Assembly: GCA_010671905.1 (NCBI GenBank)
Contig: JAAHII010000001.1
Location: forward strand, 6,030,289-6,094,288
DNA: 64,000 nt
From: Leptolyngbya sp. SIOISBB
GTDB taxonomy: Bacteria > Cyanobacteriota > Cyanobacteriia > Phormidesmidales > Phormidesmidaceae
Reading direction: 5' to 3'
The notes under the pieces were generated by a model. That model ran no database searches. It saw only the letters and a program-made list of their open reading frames with translations, and had not been told where the DNA came from. Shown here in pieces: positions 9,274-17,980 of this stretch. A program made the translations under genes and the position numbers. Numbering within the stretch: position 1 is the first letter of the stretch; each line of letters opens with the position of its first letter.

Positions 9274-9838
9274 AGGCTCTTGATCTCAAAGAGGGACAAA
9301 TGCAGCAAGGGGCGCAGGAAAAAGTGACGCGATCGCGATCGCGCTTCGCTTGGCCCATCTACGTCGGTGTAATGAAGTCCGGGGGCTGGTGAGAACGTCA
9401 GCAGCGGTATCACACCAAAGCTGACAATATCGGTAGGAATTCAAGAGCAGGTTATGGCTACTTTAATCTTCGGTCCCGTACTTTCACTGAACGGTTTCCA
9501 AGCTAACTGCAAAGCCTTGAACGTCAGTACTTCAGCTATTTGGCTGAGCGATCACCCAAACCGGAATCGAACCCAGCGCGAGTAACATTTGTTCGCACTT
9601 GTGAGCATTGGACAGTGGGGAATTGGGTTTGCTGGTGATAATTCAAAGGCGTTGGAAAGGGAAAAATCTGCGTGCCTATAACAGCGATCGCGCTCAAAAA
9701 ACAGTTCCAACAATCGGTCTTGTCAGTTTGGTGGGCTAAGTTAGTCCAGAGGGAAAACTGAAAAAGAGATCCATTAGAAGTCGTTCGCTATTGGGCTGAA
9801 TCTCTTATCGGGTTTGATCATCGTTTCCTCAAAGAATT
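9274..9838. other. Intergenic region between divergent phosphatase and TPR genes
   Basis: This 565-bp region must hold the promoters of both divergent genes. It contains stacked HIP1 octamers near 9330-9345. I found no convincing 11-nt-phased Pho box here; the best partial match, near 9490-9515 on the minus strand, has degenerate TTAA cores. No gene or RNA was recognised. Confidence 0.4.
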
Positions 9839-10612
9839 ATGGCGCTCTTGTATATGATTTATGGCTTGATCGGTCCGCTCAGCCTACTGGGCACTGCGTT
9901 TTGGATCTGGATGCTCTACGATTGTCTGAAAAATGGCTCTCGCGGCGGTTTTACGTGGGTCTGGATTCTGCTTTTTCTCAACATCATTGGAGCGGTGTTG
10001 TACTTTGTGATTGTGTGGATGCCCAATCATCCCAATGCGTTTGGCAATTTGCCTTGGGTCAAGCAGGGTAAATTACAGGATGCGCTATGGCAAGCAGAGG
10101 CTCAGGCTAAAAACATCGGCAACGCTTACCAATACCAGAAATTGGGCGACGTTCACTATCAATTAGGGAACTTAGAAGCGGCAGGGCAAGCATACGAGAC
10201 AGCGTTGGAGAAAGACCCCGAAAATATTCAAACGCTTTGGGGAATTTCGAGTGTAGAAGCGGAACAGAAAAAAATGACAATGGCTCGCGATCATTTGGCC
10301 AAGCTCATCGCCCTGAAGCCAGACTTTTCCTACGGTGAAGCTTCTCTGGCCTATGGGCAGGTGTTGTATCAGCTAGAGGAGCGCGATCGCGCTGAGGCTC
10401 ATCTTCAGGAACATGTTAAGTCCTGGAGTCATCCCCAGGCTTACCTCATGCTGGCACAGATACAACAGGAAGCTGGGGACGTAGCGAAGGCTCGTGACAC
10501 CCTTGAAACCATGATTATCAAGATCAAAAGCTCAACCCAGTTCCAATACCGTAAAAACAAACACTATGTTCAGCAGGGCGAACGCCTATTGTCTCAACTC
10601 TCGCCCAGTTGA
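9839..10612 (+). CDS. TPR protein with N-terminal membrane anchor
   Basis: This 257-residue protein has two hydrophobic segments in its first ~65 residues (IYGLIGPLSLLGTAFWIWML, then WVWILLFLNIIGAVLYFVIV). The arrangement resembles PLDc_N-type membrane anchors. The rest carries tetratricopeptide repeats from ~residue 95 onward (YQKLGDVHYQLGNLEAAGQA, LEKDPENIQTLWGISSVEAE, LAYGQVLYQLEERDRAEAHL). Such proteins usually act as scaffolds at the membrane; no enzymatic domain is seen. It lies between two giant phosphatase genes transcribed the other way, so any link to phosphate uptake is only positional. The ATG at 9839 directly precedes the first membrane segment. Confidence 0.8.
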   Translation: MALLYMIYGLIGPLSLLGTAFWIWMLYDCLKNGSRGGFTWVWILLFLNIIGAVLYFVIVWMPNHPNAFGNLPWVKQGKLQDALWQAEAQAKNIGNAYQYQKLGDVHYQLGNLEAAGQAYETALEKDPENIQTLWGISSVEAEQKKMTMARDHLAKLIALKPDFSYGEASLAYGQVLYQLEERDRAEAHLQEHVKSWSHPQAYLMLAQIQQEAGDVAKARDTLETMIIKIKSSTQFQYRKNKHYVQQGERLLSQLSPS

Positions 10613-10842
10613 CTGGCCAGTAAGTCAGTGGGTAGTTCTCAAACGCCACAATTATCCGCTACTCTCCTGTCCATAAATTTATATCAATAGAACCGACGAA
10701 ATTTTGCTTGAGCGATCGCCCCAACCAGCCATATTGCCGTGATCGTTGCCTTAATCGACAGTGCGATCGCGTTTTTTGACCCCAGAATGTCTGCTGTTGC
10801 CTCTGGCCTTTGGGGTAAACTGCATGACTCTTTGAATTGCAA

Positions 10843-10872
10843 GAGAAAACCCCCACCGTTAACCGATGGAGG
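10843..10872 (-). terminator. Rho-independent terminator of the 1099-aa phosphatase gene
   Basis: Read on the minus strand, CCTCCATCG pairs with CGGTGGGGG (9 bp with G-U pairs) around a 5-nt loop and is followed by TTTTCTCTT. It lies 36 nt past the end of the phosphatase gene. Confidence 0.8.
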
Positions 10873-10908
10873 CGACTAAGAAACTTGGACAGTTGTTAAC
10901 GTCGATGA

Positions 10909-13900
10909 TTAAGCGATCACTGGTTCAACCGCATCGACGGTGAAAACTAAATCGTTGAAATCACTGTCGATCCAGTCTTCGAAGGTCCACACACTGCCAT
11001 CTCGCTTGATCCGGTCATGTCCGCGGGCGTTGTCACCAATGGAGCCCAAATTGTGAAGGTCGCCATCAATGAGCAACACCGGCGCATAGAAGGTGCCGCC
11101 AGCCAACACCAATTCAGCGGTGCCGGTTTCACCATTGCCGATAAAGATGTCTGGATCTAACAGATTTTCAGCCACGACGGCTTCGTAACCCTCTTCACCC
11201 GGCAAGAAGCCAGCGACACTGCCGAGAGCATCCGTTTGGTAGAACTTCAGCACGTTATCGAAGGCGGCTTCGCGGCTGAGGCTCGCACTTACGGTGACAT
11301 CGCCGTCAATGCCGGTGAGGTCAACCAAAACATCGATGGGTTCAGCATTGGCAATGTCTTCTGGTGCGACGCCAAAGAGCGTTTGGTACATCACCCGGTA
11401 GATATCGGTGTTGTCGGTGGTATCGGGCAACAGATCCGCATTGAGACCGTAAGTCTTGGACACGATGCCGCCAGCCACGTCAGAACGAGTTGCCCAAGCT
11501 ACGCCAAAGTCAAAGACATCGCCATCAGCATCCGGTGCGCCCGTGGTAAAGGGTTCAAAGATATCGGTGCTGAAGCCCGGCACATCATTGCTACCGTCGA
11601 CGTCATCGACCTGCACTAACACCCCATCAGCCTCAGGACCGAAGGCTTGAGTTTCTGCCTGAACCCGCAGGGTAAAGGGCGTTGCCGTCTCATCCACTTC
11701 ATCATTGGGAAGACCAAATCCACCGATGGGGATATCGTCTACTTCCAAACCACCGGCATCAGAGTCAGCCGCAGTAATAATCAGCGTGTTGGGGTCGGTG
11801 TTGTCCACAAAGTCCATGGCCACGCCGAGTGCTTCATCCGCCCGAATTGCAGCTTCGATGGTGCCCGCCGCGTTGTTGTCGTTACCGAAGTTATCGGTGG
11901 CTTCTTCTTCCATCACGAGGAAAAAGCCGTCGGGGTCGGCATCGAGAATGGGCAGTGCGGCCTCTACCATCTCAGCGATGGTCGGTGGATTCGGGTTGAG
12001 CGGTGGCTGACCGTAGAGAATCAGGTCGCCGTTCTCATCCACGAAGCCATCACGGCGCAGCTCATCTTCAAAGAAGTCGTTGTAGGTATCTTCTGCCCCG
12101 AAGATGCCTAACAGCTTGTCGGTGTTATCGGGGGTAACCGCCAGCAGCTCTTCCCGAGTGAAGACCACAGTGTAACCGGCGGCTTCCGCTTCTTCGATTA
12201 GGTTGCGGCCATCTTCGCGGGTGCCTTCTTCACCAAAGACGCCGATGGTGCCCACGGGTAAGTAGTCAGTTTCCCCCGCACCAAGGATCACGTCCGGGCG
12301 CTGATCTAAGATCTCAGCGGTGATTTCTTCGGTGTTGCCACGATTGTCCACATCGGCCAGGAATGCACCCGTACCGGGCTCGGCGATAAAGCCGGAGTTG
12401 ATGATACCGATCGCTTTACCCGCAGCCTGAGCTTCTTGCATGATGGTGTCAGGCTTACCCGAGAGGGAGACGATTTCTTCACCGCCCTCATCGACGGGGG
12501 CATCAAAACCAAAGCTCCCGGCAAAGGGCTTCACGCCGTAAGCGTGGGTCACCGCACCACCGTTAGACGTGCCCACGATGCGATCGTCCATGTGGCCGAG
12601 GTACACACTCGCATCACTCATCTCGTCCCAGTTCAGGCGACCATCGGGGCCTGCGGACGCAAAACGAGCCGCCGCCCAGTGAGAGGGGCTGGTGCCATCG
12701 GGGTGAAAGAAGATAACGTTGCCGACCTCGGAGGTCGGTTCAGGCGCTTCACGGGGAGCCAAATCGTCGGGCACACCCTCGGGTGCATCCAAGCTGATGT
12801 CAAACAGGCTCTCGTACATCAAGCGGTAGATGCCCGTGTTGTCGATGGTGGAGCCCAGGCGATCGGCCCCTTCGCCCCAGGCTTTGCTGACGATGCTACC
12901 GGCAAAGTCGGGGAGGCCAGCCCAGGCCACGCCAAACTCGTAAACGTTGCCATTGGCTGCCGGGGCGGCTACGAAGGGCGCTGTATCGCTGCCGGTGGTG
13001 CCGTCAAAGGGAACGGTAACGCCGCTGTTTTCGCCCGCTTCATCAAGTTGACGCTGGGTAGTTAGGGTGCCAACGGTTTCACCAGACACATCGTCGACTT
13101 CGAGGGAACCGCCAGCACTATCAGCAGCGGTAATGACGAAGGTGTTGGACTGGACATTTTCAACAAAGTCCTTGGCAACCCCGATCGCTTGGTCGGCATT
13201 CAGAGTGGCATCAATCGCACCCCGAGCATTGTTGGTGTTACCGAAGTTATCGGTACCTTCTTCCTCCAGCACGATGAAGAAGCCTTCCCCATCGTCATCA
13301 CCTTCATTCGCGAAGAGATCTAGCGCCAGGGTGGCCTCAAGCATGTCACCCACGGTGGGGGGATCGGTAAACCCATCGCCATCGGTGTCAAGCACGAGTC
13401 CATCAGGGTTAGGCGCATCGGCGACCGGCTGGCCGTAGGTAACCAACTCACCGTCAGCATCGACGAAGCCATTCTCGATGAGAAAGCCTTCGGGAAATTC
13501 GTTGAAGTTGTCATCCGCCGCAAACATCCCCAAAACCAACTCTGTGCTGGGATCAAGGGCATCCAACTGTTCCTGGTTGTAGACAATGGTATAGCCCAAG
13601 TCTTCAGCGATTTCAACCAGGTTTAGACCATCGGTACGAGTGCCTTCCCCAAAGACCCCGGTGACACCTTCTGGCAGGTAGTCTTGCTCACCGGCCCCCA
13701 TGATCACGTTGTACTTCGCCCGGGGCTGAGCATCCTCTGCGAGCGTGCCATCGCTTTCTGCATCGAAGAAGAGCTGGGCGGTAATGCCTTCGCGATCGCC
13801 TCGGCTAACGGCATCAGCGAAGAACACCCCAGTACCGGGCTCAGCAATGAAGCCAGAGTTGATGATCGCAGTCGGGCGACCGGCAGCAGCGGCTTCTTCT

Positions 13901-14208
13901 AGAATCGTGAAGTCGCTCTCAGAGCCATCAACATTCTGACCCTGTAACCCGGCCAGAGAGGTGTACTCGTCACCATTTTCATCAAAGCCAAAACTGGGGG
14001 CAACGGCCTTGATGCCATAGGCGTGTACCACCGCTCCAGCGTTGGAGGTGGCCACAATCGCATCATCCAGGTGACCGAGATAAACCGCAGATTCGGGGGC
14101 CGTATCCCAGTTGAGGCGACCATCCGGCCCGACTGACTCAAACCGCGCAGCCCCAAAGTGAGACGGATCGGCACCGTCGGGGTGAATAAAGATAACGTTA
14201 CTGGTCAT
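10909..14208 (-). CDS. Tandem alkaline phosphatase-superfamily polyprotein with DUF4114 tail
   Basis: This 1099-residue protein has two homologous PhoA-superfamily domains (~1-480 and ~490-960) and a C-terminal DUF4114 module (~970-1099). Each phosphatase copy starts with a metal-site strand (IFIHPDG or IFFHPDG), has a nucleophile-region motif (TSNAGAVVHAYG or TSNGGAVTHAYG) and ends like PhoA relatives (DNTDIYRVMYQTLFG). Compared with E. coli PhoA, the DSA box reads TSN, the D-x-H-x-x-H ligand block reads TDNFGN-x-NN, and the TADHAH block reads TAADSDA or TAADSAG. Several classical metal ligands are therefore not obvious, and activity or metal preference may differ. There is no N-terminal signal peptide. 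The DUF4114 tail is very similar to those of the 1851-aa and GDPD proteins. A Pho-box-like site lies about 160 bp upstream and a terminator follows. Confidence 0.88.
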   Translation of the reverse strand: MTSNVIFIHPDGADPSHFGAARFESVGPDGRLNWDTAPESAVYLGHLDDAIVATSNAGAVVHAYGIKAVAPSFGFDENGDEYTSLAGLQGQNVDGSESDFTILEEAAAAGRPTAIINSGFIAEPGTGVFFADAVSRGDREGITAQLFFDAESDGTLAEDAQPRAKYNVIMGAGEQDYLPEGVTGVFGEGTRTDGLNLVEIAEDLGYTIVYNQEQLDALDPSTELVLGMFAADDNFNEFPEGFLIENGFVDADGELVTYGQPVADAPNPDGLVLDTDGDGFTDPPTVGDMLEATLALDLFANEGDDDGEGFFIVLEEEGTDNFGNTNNARGAIDATLNADQAIGVAKDFVENVQSNTFVITAADSAGGSLEVDDVSGETVGTLTTQRQLDEAGENSGVTVPFDGTTGSDTAPFVAAPAANGNVYEFGVAWAGLPDFAGSIVSKAWGEGADRLGSTIDNTGIYRLMYESLFDISLDAPEGVPDDLAPREAPEPTSEVGNVIFFHPDGTSPSHWAAARFASAGPDGRLNWDEMSDASVYLGHMDDRIVGTSNGGAVTHAYGVKPFAGSFGFDAPVDEGGEEIVSLSGKPDTIMQEAQAAGKAIGIINSGFIAEPGTGAFLADVDNRGNTEEITAEILDQRPDVILGAGETDYLPVGTIGVFGEEGTREDGRNLIEEAEAAGYTVVFTREELLAVTPDNTDKLLGIFGAEDTYNDFFEDELRRDGFVDENGDLILYGQPPLNPNPPTIAEMVEAALPILDADPDGFFLVMEEEATDNFGNDNNAAGTIEAAIRADEALGVAMDFVDNTDPNTLIITAADSDAGGLEVDDIPIGGFGLPNDEVDETATPFTLRVQAETQAFGPEADGVLVQVDDVDGSNDVPGFSTDIFEPFTTGAPDADGDVFDFGVAWATRSDVAGGIVSKTYGLNADLLPDTTDNTDIYRVMYQTLFGVAPEDIANAEPIDVLVDLTGIDGDVTVSASLSREAAFDNVLKFYQTDALGSVAGFLPGEEGYEAVVAENLLDPDIFIGNGETGTAELVLAGGTFYAPVLLIDGDLHNLGSIGDNARGHDRIKRDGSVWTFEDWIDSDFNDLVFTVDAVEPVIA

Positions 14209-15043
14209 GGTTTAGGGGGTTAATCCATTCAAAACAAACAGACACATGAAATTAAGAGTCCGCAGCAAAAACATTGACAAAAGGCCAAGACGGCAAAATG
14301 CCTTTGACACCTGGACTCTCAATTCATTAGAGTCCCAGCTCGAAATTATTTAACGGCAACAGTCCAGTTAAGGTCTTATTAATAACCAGAAAAATCTCAG
14401 GGATTCAGTTGTTTTTGATGACCTCAAGATCCCTAGGATCCATTTCTGTCAAGGCTTTATGTGAAATCGAAAAGCAATCAAAGGCCTCAATATCGATGGT
14501 TACAATAGTAAAAAATAAATTTTCCATACTGAAATACCAAGCTAAATAATGCTTCGATAAGAGCAGCTTTTCTTGCCAAGAGCAGAGTCTATCAAAGTAA
14601 TTGTTTAATCTAAATCCTAAGAATTAATAAGGCGAATTTTCTCTGGCAAATATCAAAATACTTAATTGAATCAAGCAGGCATTACGGTTCAAATCAGGGG
14701 TGCAATCTCTTGGCTACCGGCGATCGCTGCTTCATAGACTCACGAAAACAAGCCACCTCGCTGAGAGGTGATTTCCAAGCCTTGTGAAAGTTGATGACAT
14801 CAAAGCTTTTAGTCTGTTGCTTAAAGTGGAGATCAAAACGCGGAAGCCATCGTCAACATTGACCGACAGGCTGCTTGAGCCCTCTTGACAAGTTAGCGGT
14901 GAAGGTGGCTAGAGCGTCGGACGGCAATCGCAGGATCGAGCGATCGCCCCACCCAATTCAATCGTTTGAACATTGTGGAAGTGCTGAATACATGGCCAAG
15001 AGGTGCGATCGCGCCTGCTTCCAGTCCTACACTGCCAGACTAT
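14209..15043. other. Long AT-rich intergenic region upstream of the tandem phosphatase
   Basis: This 835-bp region is markedly more AT-rich than its surroundings between ~14380 and 14680. It contains the Pho-box-like site at 14365-14383. I see no plausible gene; a short frame at 14875-15063 has no recognisable content. Two HIP1-related sites occur at its right end. Confidence 0.4.
14365..14383 (-). promoter_or_regulatory. Pho-box-like site upstream of the tandem phosphatase
   Basis: On the minus strand, ATTAATAA, 3 nt, then CTTAACTG places two TTAA cores exactly 11 nt apart. This fits the cyanobacterial PhoB/SphR site, PyTTAAPyPy(T/A) repeats with 3-nt spacers. The third repeat is not conserved. 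The site is 157-175 bp upstream of the start codon. It is a moderate match only. Confidence 0.4.
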
Positions 15044-15403
15044 CTATGACTCGTTGCCTGTAGTTGAAGCCCCATGATGATGGTCGGTTTCTCGCTCGTG
15101 CATCAGCTCAGCAATTTTTTGATGAATGGCCTGAGCATCAAGAATACCTTTATCAATCAGCAGCTTTTCACAAGCATCGACCCAACGCGCGTAATCGGTG
15201 TGGGTATCGTCAGCGTTAGATTCCGCCATGGCAATTTCCTGGGTGAGTTGGTCAACCCATTCGGCCCAGGTGTAGCGGCGATCGCTCGCCAGTTGATTGA
15301 CGATCGCAAAGGCTGTCGCCTCCCAAGGAGCTTGAAAAACGCGCTCTGGTGAAGCGTCGCTGAGGCCATCTGACAAAGGCTCTTGGGGAAATTGTAGGGA
15401 CAT
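15044..15403 (-). CDS. Nitrile hydratase accessory/activator protein
   Basis: This 119-residue protein resembles the small nitrile hydratase activator family, which is related to the N-terminal half of the beta subunit and helps load the metal. The family pattern is visible in FQAPWEATAFAIVNQLA, YTWAEWVDQLTQEI and YARWVDACEKLLIDKGIL. The end is His-rich (TDHHHGAS), plausible for metal handling. It is the last gene of a minus-strand series alpha, beta-N, beta-C, activator, with only 13 bp between it and beta-C, so co-transcription is likely. A second activator occurs at 25563-25916. Confidence 0.82.
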   Translation of the reverse strand: MSLQFPQEPLSDGLSDASPERVFQAPWEATAFAIVNQLASDRRYTWAEWVDQLTQEIAMAESNADDTHTDYARWVDACEKLLIDKGILDAQAIHQKIAELMHERETDHHHGASTTGNES

Positions 15404-15416
15404 GAATCAGCACCCC

Positions 15417-15785
15417 TTAAGGAACTTCAAGATGAGCGTCAAACAGGTCAAGATAGAGGGCGTCTTGGACAGCCGCCTCGGAACCCCAGAGTTCTTGAGC
15501 GGCAAAGCGGATGCTGTAGACGTGCTGAGGCGATGTGCTCAATCGCTGACCCAACGTATCAGGAAAAACGTAAACGCCATGGGCTCTCACCACCGTGCCG
15601 ACTTTACCGCGCACGTAGCGGGGCAGGCGCGTATAGGTTTTGGGATGCATGACCTTAGCGCGCACTAAATCTCCCACTTGGAATTGCGGGGGCAAGTCGC
15701 TCGCTACCTGGCAGTTTGCTCCCTGCTGCAAAAGGGCCTTGGCAGCAGCAGCAGACATACATTCATTAGGCGGTTCAATCGTCAT
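15417..15785 (-). CDS. Nitrile hydratase beta subunit, C-terminal half (separate gene)
   Basis: This 122-residue protein corresponds to the SH3-like C-terminal domain of nitrile hydratase beta. Visible motifs are FQVGDLVRAKVMHPKTYTRL, PRYVRGKVGTVVRAHGVYVF and HVYSIRFAAQELWG, followed by a closing DLFDAHLEVP. A normal beta subunit (~220-250 residues) carries both halves in one chain. Here the N-terminal half is a separate gene just upstream (38-bp gap) with its own stop. The break falls in the inter-domain linker, and this part has its own ATG and ~35 linker-like residues, so it looks like a genuine split rather than a frameshift. The split recalls thiocyanate hydrolase and other three-subunit nitrile hydratase relatives. 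Confidence 0.85.
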   Translation of the reverse strand: MTIEPPNECMSAAAAKALLQQGANCQVASDLPPQFQVGDLVRAKVMHPKTYTRLPRYVRGKVGTVVRAHGVYVFPDTLGQRLSTSPQHVYSIRFAAQELWGSEAAVQDALYLDLFDAHLEVP

Positions 15786-15823
15786 CGCAATCTTTCAGGG
15801 ACGCTAATTATATCGACTCAAAG

Positions 15824-16138
15824 TCACTCAGCCTCTGCCTTCTGTTTCAAATGGGCCACCCGGGCTTCGATTTCAGCAGGTGACAGCAAATCATGCTCTG
15901 CCAGCAACAGTTCGAGGGCGTAGAGCCACCGCTCATAGTAACTAGAGCTGAGGTATCGCCCTGGTGGGATGCGTTCTGAGGCGTGGCGGGTTTCATCCAC
16001 CGGGAAGTAATTGATAAAGGTGGCAAAGCTCATCGCAAAGACCTTCGCTTCCCAGTCACTATGAAAAACCGGTTCATCTTCCTCAATGGGAATCGGGCCT
16101 AAACCCTGCATGCCGCCCATATCGTGGGGACCATTCAT
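15824..16138 (-). CDS. Nitrile hydratase beta subunit, N-terminal half (separate gene)
   Basis: This 104-residue protein opens with the classic beta-subunit start ([15 protein letters not shown]) and continues [15 protein letters not shown] and [18 protein letters not shown]. It ends in a helical linker ([17 protein letters not shown]) and stops where a full-length beta would continue. The start is supported by an AGGAGG ribosome-binding sequence 7 bases before the ATG. It sits between the alpha gene and the beta C-half, giving an alpha / beta-N / beta-C order and a predicted three-chain enzyme. Confidence 0.87.
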   Translation of the reverse strand: MNGPHDMGGMQGLGPIPIEEDEPVFHSDWEAKVFAMSFATFINYFPVDETRHASERIPPGRYLSSSYYERWLYALELLLAEHDLLSPAEIEARVAHLKQKAEAE

Positions 16139-16772
16139 CGCGATCGCCTCCTAAGCCGCGACTGGCGTGGGGGGAACTGGGGGGTAGTACCTTGGCCGTC
16201 CCAATCATGGCGTTGCGGGTCACCAGTGCGGCCAACTCTGATTCCGCCAGGGTTTCGGTGCCCCTCGGTCGCTCTGGCAGCACCAGATATCGCAAATCGG
16301 CGTTGCTGTCCCACACGCGCACTTCTACGGTGTCTGGCAGCTCTAGTCCAAACTCCGCAAGGACGCTGCGGGGTTCAATCACGGCCCGCGAGCGATACGC
16401 AAAGGATTTGTACCAGGTGGGGGGCAACCCCAAAATGGCCCACGGATAGCAGGAGCAGAGGGTACACACCACGAGGTTATGCACCTTCGGCGTATTTTCG
16501 ACCACTACCATATGCTCGCTTGAAAATCCCGTCAGGCCCAACTCAGCGATCGCCGCTGTGCCGTCGGCCAATAGTCGGTGTTTAAAGTCCGCATCAACCC
16601 AAGCTTTGGCCACAATCTGAGCCCCAATATGCGGCCCCACGGTGTGTTCATAGTGCTCGATGATGACATCCAGGGCAGCGGGATCCACAATACCTTTCTC
16701 AATCAGCAAAGACTCGATCGCCTTTACCCGCAAGGCAATTTCGGCTTCAGGATGGTGGTGAGAGTCTGTCAT
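16083..16772 (-). CDS. nthA: Nitrile hydratase alpha subunit, cobalt type (3' end probably frameshifted)
   Basis: This is the catalytic alpha subunit, which hydrates nitriles to amides. The metal-binding claw [10 protein letters not shown] is present around residue ~112; Thr at its second position marks the cobalt type. Other family blocks are [42 protein letters not shown] and [17 protein letters not shown]. The open frame runs 56 bases into the beta-N gene with an unnatural tail ([13 protein letters not shown]). If the 6-G run at 16179-16184 were five, the protein would end ...PPTPVAA at a TAG (16151-16153), just before the beta-N ribosome-binding site. An extra base there, real or from sequencing, is therefore likely. 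The divergent neighbour is the isochorismatase-fold gene. Confidence 0.9.
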   Translation of the reverse strand: MTDSHHHPEAEIALRVKAIESLLIEKGIVDPAALDVIIEHYEHTVGPHIGAQIVAKAWVDADFKHRLLADGTAAIAELGLTGFSSEHMVVVENTPKVHNLVVCTLCSCYPWAILGLPPTWYKSFAYRSRAVIEPRSVLAEFGLELPDTVEVRVWDSNADLRYLVLPERPRGTETLAESELAALVTRNAMIGTAKVLPPSSPHASRGLGGDRDEWSPRYGRHAGFRPDSH

Positions 16773-16955
16773 AAGGTTAACAACACCAAGTTTTTTGACG
16801 TCACAAATATGCTGTCAAACTTTCGATATTGAATGGAACCACGTGTGAATTGAATGGATTGTATCAAGATTAGCCTCAAACCCCAACTCGGCGATCGTAA
16901 TGTTGCCGTACTTAAACCAATAAAGATACAGTTCAATTAATTAATCGAGGCGTTT

Positions 16956-17643
16956 ATGGTTTCTGCTAAAACGTACAGTCATCCTTTCCATTTGCCCTTG
17001 GAAAAAACGGCTTTGTTGGTCATTGATATGCAAAATGATTTTTTGTCACCCTGATGGCTTCAACGGTAGCGAATTAGCCCTTGACCTGACTAGAGTTCGA
17101 GCCATCATTCCCTCAATTCAAACCCTACTTGCCTGGGCGCGGCAAACTAAAATTCAAGTCATTTTTACCCGAGAAAGTCACGCGCCAGACTTATCAGATC
17201 TCACCTCTAGTAAACGAACCCGGTATGCCAACGCGGGTTCACCTATTGGTCAACGCGGCAAAATGGGGCGATTTTTAGTCCGGGGTGAACCCGGTGTGGC
17301 GCTAATTGATGAACTGCAACCCCAACCGCAAGAATGGCAGTTGGACAAGCCTGCTCACTCCTGTTTTGTGGCGACTGACCTGGATCAAAAATTGCGCATC
17401 GCCCACATCACTCATTTGTTGATTGCCGGAGTCACAACAGAATGCTGCGTATTGGCCACCTATCGTCATGCCAGCGATCTTGGCTATTACTGCCTCCTTC
17501 TAGAGGATTGCTGCGCGGCTTTCAATCCCCAAGACCATGACGCCACCATCCACATTTTGCAGTCAGAGGGCGGCGTTTTAGGCTGGGTAGGCAATTCTCC
17601 GCAGCTCTTTGAGTCGTTATCGGCTCTTTCCACAAAAGACTAA
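16956..17643 (+). CDS. Isochorismatase-family cysteine hydrolase, frameshifted near its start
   Basis: This is a predicted amidohydrolase of the isochorismatase fold, a family that hydrolyses small amides, biuret, nicotinamide and similar compounds. The natural start is ATG at 16956 (MVSAKTYSHPFHL), leading to ALLVIDMQNDF with the catalytic Asp. A 6-T run at 17039-17044 then breaks the frame; with five T the protein continues DFCHPDGFNGS in the frame of the downstream part. The Lys (QLDKPAHSCF) and the nucleophilic Cys region (AGVTTECCVLATYRHASDLG) are intact. It sits divergently next to the nitrile hydratase alpha gene and upstream of the ABC transporter. A role in cleaving the amide made by nitrile hydratase is possible but inferred from position. 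Confidence 0.82.
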
Positions 17644-17980
17644 ATGGCCAATTCCTGGTTTTGAGCGCCCCCCTCTGCAGCCCCGGAACTGTAGAGCGAT
17701 AGGGGGCACAAGGTGACTCGGTGGAGCAGTTGTGAATGGGAGTTTTCGCGATCGCGCCCCGCTCACCCAGCCCACTGAAATCCGAGCATCCGAGAATGCG
17801 ATATTCATTATTCCGTAAACTAAAGAACTTTATTTACTGTATCAGCAATAATCTGTTCCTTCCTCTGCTGAAACTGTGCTTTCAATTACAACGGTTCCCT
17901 CTTCAGTCATTTACTGTCTAACCACGTCCCGCTCCTTGTAGATGACTCGCATTCGGTTGATTTCCTTGAGGTGAAGCGTC
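17644..17980. other. Intergenic region before the ABC transporter operon
   Basis: This 337-bp region must contain the promoter of the three-gene transporter operon. A GAGG ribosome-binding sequence lies about 9 bases before the first gene's ATG. I saw no NtcA (GTA-N8-TAC) site and no other recognised element. Confidence 0.4.

Noticed and set aside
9480-9520. Possible Pho box before the 1851-aa phosphatase
   Set aside because: Only GTTAGCTT-like fragments are present and the TTAA cores are not conserved at 11-nt spacing, so the match is too weak.
16897-16911. Possible NtcA site between the nitrile hydratase and isochorismatase genes
   Set aside because: The sequence is GTA-N9-TAC, one base longer than the required GTA-N8-TAC, so it does not meet the consensus.
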